From contig CAINDT010000267.1 of assembly GCA_903847495.1 (NCBI GenBank), positions 1 to 5,648 on the forward strand: a DNA stretch of 5,648 bases, written 5' to 3'. The first letter of the stretch is position 1, and each line of letters opens with the position of its first letter. The stretch is from an uncultured Actinomycetes bacterium (GTDB lineage Bacteria > Actinomycetota > Thermoleophilia > Gaiellales > F1-60-MAGs149). Under the pieces are notes generated by a model. That model saw nothing but the letters and a program-made list of their open reading frames with translations. It was not told the origin of the DNA and did no database searches. Positions 1 to 5,272 of the stretch are shown here, one piece after another. The position numbers were made by a program, and so were the translations under genes.

Positions 1-234
1 TGCGCCGAAATCGTGCTCGACCCCGCGCTCGACCCCGACCTCGCCGCCGCACTCGAGCGCCTGGCTGGCGATCCGGTCGGCGCACTCGAGGCGATGCTCG
101 AGGTGCTGCCCGGTGCAGATGCCGACCGCAAGGATCGTGTGCGCCGCGTGATGATCGGCGTCTTCGCCGAGCGCCCGGTCGACGATCCGATCGTGCTCGA
201 GTACCGCAAGCGCCTCGCGCGCGCCCTGAACTAG
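1..234 (+). CDS. C-terminal end of a YbbN/CnoX-like thioredoxin-TPR protein (5' partial)
   Basis: The reading frame is open from the first base of the window to a TAG stop at 232-234, so the gene starts outside the window and only its last 77 codons are seen. The visible protein is acidic and alpha-helical. It has a block LERLAGDPVGALEAML, then DADRKDRVRRVMIGVFAERP, then an ending of the type DDPIVLEYRKRLARAL. This arrangement matches the C-terminal tetratricopeptide-type region found behind the thioredoxin fold in actinobacterial YbbN (CnoX)-like proteins. In that family the protein acts as a cytoplasmic holdase or redox co-chaperone. The thioredoxin domain and any CXXC site would lie upstream and cannot be checked, so the name rests on the tail alone. 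The GTG at 13 is an internal valine codon, not a start. No hairpin terminator follows; the next gene ends three bases away on the other strand. Confidence 0.6.
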   Translation, partial: CAEIVLDPALDPDLAAALERLAGDPVGALEAMLEVLPGADADRKDRVRRVMIGVFAERPVDDPIVLEYRKRLARALN

Positions 235-237
235 CGG

Positions 238-1848
238 TTAGAGCTCGGCGACGACGGGTGGTGCGCTGTCCGAGGAGTCGGCGCCATGCCCCATTGACGG
301 ACGCGGCACGCCGCGGAAGCCGACGATCACGACGACGACGCCCGCGCCGAGGATGATCGCGCCCGCCAGCACGGAGGCGTGGAAGCCGTCCATCCAGGCC
401 GCGGCGGCCATCGCCATCATCATGTCCGCCGCACCACTGACCGTCTGACTGACGATCTCGCCCAGCACCTGGATCTGCGCCCCCTCGACGAGGGGCTGAA
501 GCTTCGTGGCGCTCTCGGCGACCTTGCCGCCCATCGCGGCCGTGCTGTCCATCCAGGACTTGTCGGTCAGCGCCGTCGCAACCGACCCGAGCACGGCGAT
601 GCCGAGCGCGCCGCCGACCTGGCGCGAGGCGTTCAGCACGCCCGAGCCGATACCGGCCTTCCGCGGATCGATTGCACCCATCGCCGCAGCGCTCGCCGCT
701 GGCAGCGTCAACGCGATGCCGATACCGAGCATCAGATAGAACGGCCAGATGCTGTTGTAGGAGCTGTCGACCTCGAGGAAGCGCAGGCCGATCATCGCAA
801 CCGACGACAGAGCCAGACCCGTGCCCATCAGGATCGCCGGACCGAGTCTGGCGTTCAGCTTGCCAGCGATCGGGGCGACGAACATCACGGCCATCGTCAG
901 CGGCAGCGTGCGGATGCCCGCGCCGATCGCGTCGTAGCCGCGGATGTTCTGCATGTAGAGCGTCACCACGAACAGCGAGCCGAACATGCCGAAGCCGACC
1001 AGCGTCGCGACGATGATCGACGTGGTGAAGCCGCGGCTCCGGAAGAACCCAAGCGGCACCATCGGCTGCTCCTGCTTCGACTCCCAGATGACGAACGCCA
1101 CGAGGAGGGCGATGCCGAGAACGAGCGGCACCAGCGTGTTGACCGATCCCCATGGATGCGTGCTCGTGCCGATCAGGGCGTACGTCAGCCCGAACAGGCC
1201 GAGCGTGACGAGGATCGTTCCCACCACATCCAGGCTCTTGACCGTCGGGTCCCGGGACTCGAGCACCGCGAACAGCACGAAGCCGAGGGCGATCACGCCG
1301 ATCGGGACGTTGATCCAGAAGACGGCACTCCAGCCGACATGCTCCGTCAAGAAGCCGCCGAGCAGCGGACCGACCGCAAGACCGAGGCCCGACACACCGG
1401 CCCAAATGCCGATCGCCTGCGGCAGCTTCGGCCGCGGGAACGTCGCCACGAGGATCGAGAGCGACAGCGGGTTCATCAGCGCCGCACCCGTGCCCTGCAG
1501 CGCCCGGAAGAGGATCAGCTGCTCGGCCGTCTGCGACAGCGCGCATGCCACTGAGAAGACGGTGAACAGCACCAGGCCCACGATGAACATCCGCTTGCGG
1601 CCGAAGCGGTCGCCGAGCTTGCCGCCCAGCAGGATCAGCGCGGCGAAGACGAGGATGTACGCGTTGATGATCCACTGCAGACCGCTCTGCGACGGGTGCA
1701 GATCCTTCTGGATCGTCGGCAGCGCAACGTTCACCACCGTGTTGTCCAGCATGATCATGAACAGCGCGAAGCACATCGCGAACAGCGTCAGCCACATGCG
1801 GCGCGAGCTATGGGTGGGCTGCTGCGGAGCGGCCGCGGCGTCGGTCAT
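238..1848 (-). CDS. DHA2-family (EmrB/QacA-type) 14-helix MFS exporter
   Basis: This 536-residue inner-membrane protein is a proton-coupled antiporter of the major facilitator superfamily, drug:H+ antiporter-2 group. Family marks are clear: LDNTVVNVALP at residues 35-44 in helix 1 (motif D1), GKLGDRFGRKR at 76-86 in the loop after helix 2 (motif A), RALQGTGAALMNP at 115-127 (motif B), and the antiporter motif C around GLGLAVGPLLGG at 154-165. The length and about 14 hydrophobic segments fit the group. A long Met/Ala-rich stretch (about 430-486) lies between helices 13 and 14, where QacA-like proteins have a large outer loop. The ATG start at 1848 overlaps the TGA stop of the small membrane-protein gene as ATGA. 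No Shine-Dalgarno sequence is visible before it, so translation probably depends on coupling. Substrate cannot be told from sequence; no TetR- or MarR-type regulator is adjacent. Confidence 0.93.
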   Translation of the reverse strand: MTDAAAAPQQPTHSSRRMWLTLFAMCFALFMIMLDNTVVNVALPTIQKDLHPSQSGLQWIINAYILVFAALILLGGKLGDRFGRKRMFIVGLVLFTVFSVACALSQTAEQLILFRALQGTGAALMNPLSLSILVATFPRPKLPQAIGIWAGVSGLGLAVGPLLGGFLTEHVGWSAVFWINVPIGVIALGFVLFAVLESRDPTVKSLDVVGTILVTLGLFGLTYALIGTSTHPWGSVNTLVPLVLGIALLVAFVIWESKQEQPMVPLGFFRSRGFTTSIIVATLVGFGMFGSLFVVTLYMQNIRGYDAIGAGIRTLPLTMAVMFVAPIAGKLNARLGPAILMGTGLALSSVAMIGLRFLEVDSSYNSIWPFYLMLGIGIALTLPAASAAAMGAIDPRKAGIGSGVLNASRQVGGALGIAVLGSVATALTDKSWMDSTAAMGGKVAESATKLQPLVEGAQIQVLGEIVSQTVSGAADMMMAMAAAAWMDGFHASVLAGAIILGAGVVVVIVGFRGVPRPSMGHGADSSDSAPPVVAEL

Positions 1849-2114
1849 GCGGTCGGGCCCGAGCCGGCGTCCTGCTCGGCGGCCTTACGGCGCTTGCGCG
1901 CCTCGTTCTGCGAGGCCATCGCCACGACGAACGCCGCGGGCAGCGCCCAGAACACCCCGTACAGCAGACTGCGCCAGACCGGCTGGTTGAGCGCTGTCAG
2001 ATGGATGATCGAGATGATCACCGTCAGCGTCGGCCACGCGATCAGGAACTGGAGGCCCATGTCGAAGCCCTCCCACTTGCGGATCAGCGTCGGCGGCTGC
2101 TTCGCATCACTCAT
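1845..2114 (-). CDS. Small two-helix membrane protein, first gene of exporter operon (unrecognised)
   Basis: The gene encodes 89 residues that I do not recognise as a named family. Two hydrophobic segments are seen, at about residues 20-42 (GLQFLIAWPTLTVIISIIHL) and 47-68, joined by a tight turn around LNQPVW. A strongly basic tail, NEARKRRK at 70-77, follows. By the positive-inside rule both ends should be cytoplasmic, giving a helical hairpin in the inner membrane. Its TGA stop shares four bases with the ATG of the exporter (1845-1848), so the two are almost surely co-transcribed and translationally coupled. The start at 2114 is chosen because TATCCT lies exactly six bases upstream, which fits a leaderless transcript, and no ribosome binding site is present. 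An in-frame GTG at 2174 would run into the leuC leader and looks less likely. A role as an accessory subunit of the exporter is inference from position only. Confidence 0.72.
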   Translation of the reverse strand: MSDAKQPPTLIRKWEGFDMGLQFLIAWPTLTVIISIIHLTALNQPVWRSLLYGVFWALPAAFVVAMASQNEARKRRKAAEQDAGSGPTA

Positions 2115-2126
2115 ACCGGCAGGATA
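2114..2126 (-). promoter_or_regulatory. Candidate leaderless promoter for the exporter operon
   Basis: On the minus strand the hexamer TATCCT (2126 to 2121) fits the TANNNT form of actinobacterial -10 boxes. It is followed by six bases and then the ATG at 2114, so transcription would begin at or next to the A of the start codon. No Shine-Dalgarno sequence lies at a working distance; the nearest purine run, GAAGAGG, is about 15 bases away. No convincing -35 box is visible. TANNNT is a loose pattern, so the call rests on its exact spacing together with the missing ribosome binding site. Confidence 0.42.
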
Positions 2127-2141
2127 CGGCCTCTTCGCTGA

Positions 2142-2147
2142 TAGCGT
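2142..2147 (+). promoter_or_regulatory. leuC: Possible -10 box for leuCD
   Basis: TAGCGT at 2142-2147 fits TANNNT and would start transcription near 2154, leaving a leader of about 24 bases that includes the leuC ribosome binding site at 2165-2171. The matching -35 position (about 2119-2124) does not resemble TTGACA and overlaps the -10 candidate of the divergent operon. The leader is too short for a leucine attenuator peptide or a T-box, so any leucine control would have to be by a repressor or lie elsewhere. This is the best candidate in a 63-base region and remains weak. Confidence 0.25.
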
Positions 2148-2164
2148 TTCGGCACTGCACTGGC

Positions 2165-2171
2165 GAAGGAG
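2165..2171 (+). promoter_or_regulatory. leuC: Ribosome binding site of leuC
   Basis: GAAGGAG at 2165-2171 is a strong Shine-Dalgarno match, ending six bases before the GTG at 2178. It settles the choice of this GTG as the leuC start, and the protein then begins MGRTTYEK as expected for the family. Confidence 0.8.
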
Positions 2172-2177
2172 CACGCT

Positions 2178-3539
2178 GTGGGACGCACGACCTACGAGAA
2201 GATCTGGGACTCCCATGTCATCGACGATGACCTGCTGTTCATCGACCTCCACCTGATCCACGAGGTCACGACGCCGCAGGCGTTCGAGAGCATGCGCCTG
2301 GCCGGCCGCGGCGTCCGCCGTCCCGACCGCACGCTCGCGACCGCGGACCACAACACGCCGACGAGCGCGCTGGCCGAGGGGATCAAGGATCCGATCTCCA
2401 AGCAGCAGCTCGACACGCTCACCAAGAATGTCGATGAGCATGGCCTCGTCTTCTACCCCTGGGGCCACAAGCGCCAGGGCATCGTCCACGTGATCGGCCC
2501 CGAGCTCGGCGTCACGCAGCCGGGCATGACGATCGTCTGCGGCGACTCGCACACGGCCACGCACGGTGCGTTCGGCGCGCTCGCCTTCGGTATCGGCACG
2601 AGCGAGGTCGAGCACGTCCTGTGCACGCAGACGCTGCCGCAGAAGAAGGCCAAGAAGATGCTCGTCCGCTTCGACGGCGAGGCCGGCAAGGGCGTCGTCG
2701 CCAAGGACTACATCCTCGGCCTGATCGGCCAGATCACCGCTGCCGGCGGCCAGGGCTACGTGCTTGAGTACGCCGGCCCCGCAATCGACGCGCTCTCGAT
2801 GGAGGGGCGCATGACGATCTGCAACATGTCGATCGAGGCCGGTGCCCGCGCTGGCTACTGCGCGCCGGACGACACGACGTTCGCGTACCTCGAGGGCAAG
2901 GTCGGCGTGCCGAAGGACTTCGACGCCGCCGTCGCCGAGTGGAGCCAGCTGCGCTCCGACGCCGACGCCGAGTACGACCGCGTCGAGGTCGTCAACGTCT
3001 CCGAGCTCGCCCCGCAGGTCTCGTGGGGCACCAACCCCGGCCAGGTCGCGCCGATCACGGGCACCGTGCCGGAGCCGACCACGGCCGACGAAGAGCGCGC
3101 GCTCGCGTACATGGACCTCAAGGCCGGCCAGTCGCTGCAAGAGGTCAAGATCGACCGCGTCTTCCTTGGCTCGTGCACCAACAGCCGCATCGAGGACATG
3201 CGCGCCGCCGCGCGCATCGTCGAGGGCAAGAAGGTCGCCCCGAACGTCAGCGCGATGGTCGTCCCCGGCTCGATGATGGTCAAGCTGCAGGCCGAGCAGG
3301 AGGGGCTCGACAAGATCTTCCTTGACGCTGGCTTCGACTGGCGCCCCAACGCGGGCTGCTCGATGTGCCTCGGCATGAACCCGGACATCCTCAAGCCGGG
3401 CGAGCGCTGCGCCTCGACCTCGAACCGCAATTTCGAAGGGCGCCAGGGTACCGGCGGCCGCACACACCTGATGAGCCCCGAGATGGCCGCCGCCGCCGCG
3501 GTGACCGGCCACCTCACCGACGTCCGCGAGTGGGAGTAG
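2178..3539 (+). CDS. leuC: 3-isopropylmalate dehydratase, large subunit
   Basis: LeuC is the iron-sulfur subunit of isopropylmalate isomerase. With LeuD it converts 2-isopropylmalate to 3-isopropylmalate in cytoplasmic leucine biosynthesis. The 453-residue protein opens with the family sequence MGRTTYEKIWDSHV. It carries DLHLIHEVTTPQAFE (23-37), ADHNTPT (56-62), GDSHTATHGAFGALAFGIGT (122-141) and RMTICNMSIEAGARAG (211-226). The [4Fe-4S] ligands are Cys333 in GSCTNSRIEDMR and Cys394 and Cys397 in NAGCSMCLGMNP. The tail STSNRNFEGRQG (413-424) is typical of the aconitase family's substrate-binding region. It is slightly shorter than the E. coli protein (466 residues) but nothing essential is missing. 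The GTG start is supported by GAAGGAG six bases upstream. leuD follows after four bases, so the pair forms an operon. leuB and leuA are not in the window. Confidence 0.97.
   Translation: MGRTTYEKIWDSHVIDDDLLFIDLHLIHEVTTPQAFESMRLAGRGVRRPDRTLATADHNTPTSALAEGIKDPISKQQLDTLTKNVDEHGLVFYPWGHKRQGIVHVIGPELGVTQPGMTIVCGDSHTATHGAFGALAFGIGTSEVEHVLCTQTLPQKKAKKMLVRFDGEAGKGVVAKDYILGLIGQITAAGGQGYVLEYAGPAIDALSMEGRMTICNMSIEAGARAGYCAPDDTTFAYLEGKVGVPKDFDAAVAEWSQLRSDADAEYDRVEVVNVSELAPQVSWGTNPGQVAPITGTVPEPTTADEERALAYMDLKAGQSLQEVKIDRVFLGSCTNSRIEDMRAAARIVEGKKVAPNVSAMVVPGSMMVKLQAEQEGLDKIFLDAGFDWRPNAGCSMCLGMNPDILKPGERCASTSNRNFEGRQGTGGRTHLMSPEMAAAAAVTGHLTDVREWE
3532..3536 (+). promoter_or_regulatory. leuD: Ribosome binding site of leuD inside the leuC end
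   Basis: GGGAG at 3532-3536 sits in the last two sense codons of leuC and ends seven bases before the leuD ATG at 3544. Ribosomes finishing leuC pass directly over it, which suggests coupled and balanced synthesis of the two subunits. Confidence 0.65.
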
Positions 3540-3543
3540 TCAC

Positions 3544-4134
3544 ATGGAGCCGTTCACCACCGTTACCGGTACGACCGCGCCGCTCGACCGGGCCAACGTC
3601 GACACCGATCAGATCATGCCCAAGGAGTTCCTCAAGCGCATCGAGCGCACGGGCTTCGGCGAGTTCCTGTTCCACAACTGGCGCCAGGAGGAGACCGACT
3701 TCATCCTCGAGCGCCCCGAGTTCCGCGCCGCGCCGATCCTCGTCGCGGGCCCGAACTTCGGCTCGGGCTCGTCGCGCGAGCATGCGCCGTGGGGCCTGCA
3801 GGACTGGGGCTACAAGGTCATCATCGCCCCGAGCTTCGCCGACATCTTCCGCTCCAACTGCGGCAAGATCGGCCTGCTCACCGTCCAGCTCGACGAGTCC
3901 GATGTGCGCGAGCTGCTCGACGCCGCGCCGGCCGAGATCACCGTCAGCCTCGAGGACCGCACGGTCACGATGCCCGACGGCCGCGCAGTGGCCTTCGAGA
4001 TCGACGACAAGGTCCGTGAGAACCTGATCAACGGCTGGGACGACATCGCCCTCACGCTGCTGCGCGAGGACAAGATCGCCGAGTACGAGCGCGATCGCGA
4101 GCGCCAGGGGCCGAGCACGCTGTCGCTGGGGTAG
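3544..4134 (+). CDS. leuD: 3-isopropylmalate dehydratase, small subunit
   Basis: LeuD is the swivel-domain partner of LeuC in isopropylmalate isomerase and supplies substrate-recognition residues to the shared active site. The 196-residue protein has the usual length (about 200). It shows the family blocks in order: NVDTDQIMPKEFLKRI (18-33), FLFHNWR (41-47), GPNFGSGSSREHAPWGL (69-85), and APSFADIFRSNCGKIGLL (95-112). It ends with a helical, charged tail containing INGWDDIALTLLREDKIAEYE (162-182, with the INGWDDI block diagnostic). The ATG at 3544 lies four bases after the leuC stop and has GGGAG seven bases upstream. The gene ends only seven bases before the perfect part of a 33-base palindrome that belongs to the fic control region. 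No ordinary terminator is seen after leuD, so leuCD transcripts may read into fic unless that palindrome stops or trims them. Confidence 0.97.
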   Translation: MEPFTTVTGTTAPLDRANVDTDQIMPKEFLKRIERTGFGEFLFHNWRQEETDFILERPEFRAAPILVAGPNFGSGSSREHAPWGLQDWGYKVIIAPSFADIFRSNCGKIGLLTVQLDESDVRELLDAAPAEITVSLEDRTVTMPDGRAVAFEIDDKVRENLINGWDDIALTLLREDKIAEYERDRERQGPSTLSLG

Positions 4135-4141
4135 CCTCATA

Positions 4142-4174
4142 CCATGTCGTTTTTATAGTAAAAAAACGACATGG
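4142..4174. repeat. 33-base palindrome between leuD and fic
   Basis: Two 13-base arms, CCATGTCGTTTTT (4142-4154) and AAAAACGACATGG (4162-4174), are perfect complements around a seven-base centre ATAGTAA. In the centre, two further pairs form around G4158, with a single A/A mismatch. The inner part is very AT-rich, in contrast to the surrounding high-GC genes. It is not a standard intrinsic terminator, because no T run follows the stem on either strand. As RNA it could still fold at the 3' end of the leuCD message. Confidence 0.9.
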
Positions 4175-4180
4175 CTCTGA

Positions 4181-4186
4181 TACCGT
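4181..4186 (+). promoter_or_regulatory. Candidate leaderless -10 box of fic
   Basis: TACCGT at 4181-4186 fits TANNNT and is followed by exactly six bases before the ATG at 4193, the spacing expected of a leaderless transcript. No Shine-Dalgarno sequence precedes the gene. The box overlaps the left half-site of the second inverted repeat, so a protein bound there would block RNA polymerase. A similar TACCAT at 4140-4145, in the matching direct repeat, could be an older or second -10 box. TATAGT at 4154-4159 in the palindrome centre is another candidate. No clear -35 box is seen for any of them. Confidence 0.4.
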
Positions 4187-4205
4187 GTCGTCATGCACGA
4201 CATGG
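4183..4205. repeat. Second inverted repeat, overlapping the fic start codon
   Basis: CCGTGTCGT (4183-4191) and ACGACATGG (4197-4205) are inverted with a five-base centre; eight of nine positions pair. It uses the same half-site as the upstream palindrome, but with five rather than 15 bases between the half-sites. The fic ATG (4193-4195) lies in its centre and the fourth codon, also ATG, lies in its right arm. Confidence 0.8.
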
Positions 4206-5272
4206 CGCAGCCATACAACGAGCTCCCTGACCTGCCACCGGCAGTCCTCGTCGAGACCCCGCGCGTACTCAAGGAGTGCATCGCTGCGCACCGCGCACTT
4301 GGACGGATGCGTGCCGCTGCGATGTCTCTGCCCGACCAGACAATCCTGATCAACGCGATCCCGCTGCTTGAAGCGCAGGCTAGCTCGCAGATCGAGAACA
4401 TCGTCACGACCGCTGACGCGCTGTTCCGTGCCGATGCGCTCGACCGCACGGACGACCCTGCCGTCAAGGAGGCGCTGCGATACCGGACTGCGTTACGCCA
4501 CGGCGTCGACGCCATCGAGGAACGGCCGATCTCAACGAATCTCATGATCGAACTCTGCTCAATCGTGACCGGCGTCAACACACGCATTCGCGCAACGCCG
4601 GGTACAACACTTCGCGGCGACCGCACAGGTGAGGTGGTCTACACGCCACCGACGGGCGAGGACGTGCTGCGCGAGAAGCTCGCGGCATGGGAGCGGTTTG
4701 CTCACGGCACCAGCGACCTTGACCCCCTGGTGCGTATCGCACTCCTTCACTACCAGTTCGAGGCGATCCACCCCTTCCATGACGGGAACGGCCGCACCGG
4801 CCGAATTCTCAACCTGCTCCTCGCGCTGCGTGACGATCTTCTGGATACGCCGATCCTGTATCTCAGCGGGTACATCCTCGCCACGAGGCGCGACTACTAC
4901 CGCCTGCTGCGTGCCGTCACCACGGATGCGGCCTGGGAGGCCTGGGTGCTCTATCTCCTGGAGGGCATTCGTCTGACGGCCATCTCGACCACGGTGCGAA
5001 TCGAGACCATCAGGTCACTGATGGCCTCGACCGCTGAGCGCGTACGGCGCGAAACTCCAACGTCGTCGTCACCGCCGCTGCTCGACGTCATCTTCAGCAA
5101 GCCCTACTGTCGCATCAGCGACGTCGTCGATGCCGGTATCGCCAAGCGCCAGCGCGCCTCCGTCCACCTCAAGGAGCTCGCGCGGATCGGCGTACTCGAG
5201 GAGCACGCCGTGAGCCGCGACCGTATCTTCCTGCATCGCGAGCTCCTCGATGCACTGGGCGAACCCGCCTAG
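4193..5272 (+). CDS. Class II Fic family protein AMP-transferase with C-terminal winged helix
   Basis: Fic enzymes usually transfer AMP from ATP to a Ser, Thr or Tyr hydroxyl of a target protein; the target here is unknown. The 359-residue protein has an N-terminal helical Fic_N-like region (about 8-90). It contains the inhibitory motif S64-S-Q-I-E68-N69, matching (S/T)xxxE(G/N); Glu68 would block productive ATP binding, as in class II enzymes such as SoFic. A flap GEVVYTPPTG (146-155) is followed by a complete catalytic motif HPFHDGNGRTGR (193-204) with catalytic His193. Residues about 296-352 look like a winged helix-turn-helix (ISDVVDAGIAKRQRASVHLK, then a wing near HAVSRDRIFL). The ATG at 4193 is preferred because a TANNNT box lies six bases upstream; Met4 (4202) is an alternative. 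No partner antitoxin gene is adjacent, which fits an enzyme with a built-in inhibitor. A sample line (4321-4380) has 36/60 GC against 40/60 in leuC (3241-3300), a weak hint of separate origin. Confidence 0.93.
   Translation: MHDMAQPYNELPDLPPAVLVETPRVLKECIAAHRALGRMRAAAMSLPDQTILINAIPLLEAQASSQIENIVTTADALFRADALDRTDDPAVKEALRYRTALRHGVDAIEERPISTNLMIELCSIVTGVNTRIRATPGTTLRGDRTGEVVYTPPTGEDVLREKLAAWERFAHGTSDLDPLVRIALLHYQFEAIHPFHDGNGRTGRILNLLLALRDDLLDTPILYLSGYILATRRDYYRLLRAVTTDAAWEAWVLYLLEGIRLTAISTTVRIETIRSLMASTAERVRRETPTSSSPPLLDVIFSKPYCRISDVVDAGIAKRQRASVHLKELARIGVLEEHAVSRDRIFLHRELLDALGEPA

Larger units (their letters stand above)
4136..4208. promoter_or_regulatory. Probable operator array controlling fic (four half-sites)
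   Basis: This block between leuD and fic contains four copies of CC(A/G)TGTCGT: 4142-4150 (+), 4166-4174 (-), 4183-4191 (+) and 4197-4205 (-). The two plus copies lie in a 15-base direct repeat (4136-4150 and 4177-4191, 13 of 15 identical) set 41 bases apart. The two minus copies extend to 12 bases (4166-4177 and 4197-4208, 11 of 12 identical) set 31 bases apart. Both spacings are close to whole turns of the helix. The array covers the candidate -35 region, -10 box and first codons of fic, as expected of repressor sites. The downstream Fic protein has a C-terminal winged helix and is the obvious candidate ligand, but that link is inference. I saw no other copy of ATGTCGT/ACGACAT in the window. 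Confidence 0.6.

Noticed and set aside
379..1554. A 391-codon plus-strand frame inside the exporter gene
   Set aside because: It is full of Arg, His, Asp and Glu, with no domain sense, and lies antisense to a clear MFS transporter. It is a codon-bias shadow.
2136..2146. Short inverted repeat CGCT-GAT-AGCG before leuC as an operator
   Set aside because: Four-base arms are expected by chance in this composition and it has no second copy.
1845..3512. A 555-codon open frame on the minus strand running antisense across leuC into the small membrane-protein gene
   Set aside because: Only its last 89 codons look like a real protein. The rest is an Arg/Val/Asp/Leu-rich shadow of leuC, whose identity is certain from its iron-sulfur ligands; such antisense frames are common at high GC.
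3514..4140. A 208-codon minus-strand frame antisense to leuD
   Set aside because: leuD is certain from its motifs; the antisense translation is low-complexity Leu/Arg/Ala/Asp-rich sequence.
4171..4173. Upstream ATG as an alternative fic start
   Set aside because: It is out of frame with the Fic protein (22 bases before 4193) and has no ribosome binding site.
4142..4174. Intrinsic terminator for leuCD
   Set aside because: The stem is AT-rich near the loop and is followed by CTCTGA rather than a T run on the plus strand, and by no T run on the minus strand. I therefore list it as a palindrome/operator.
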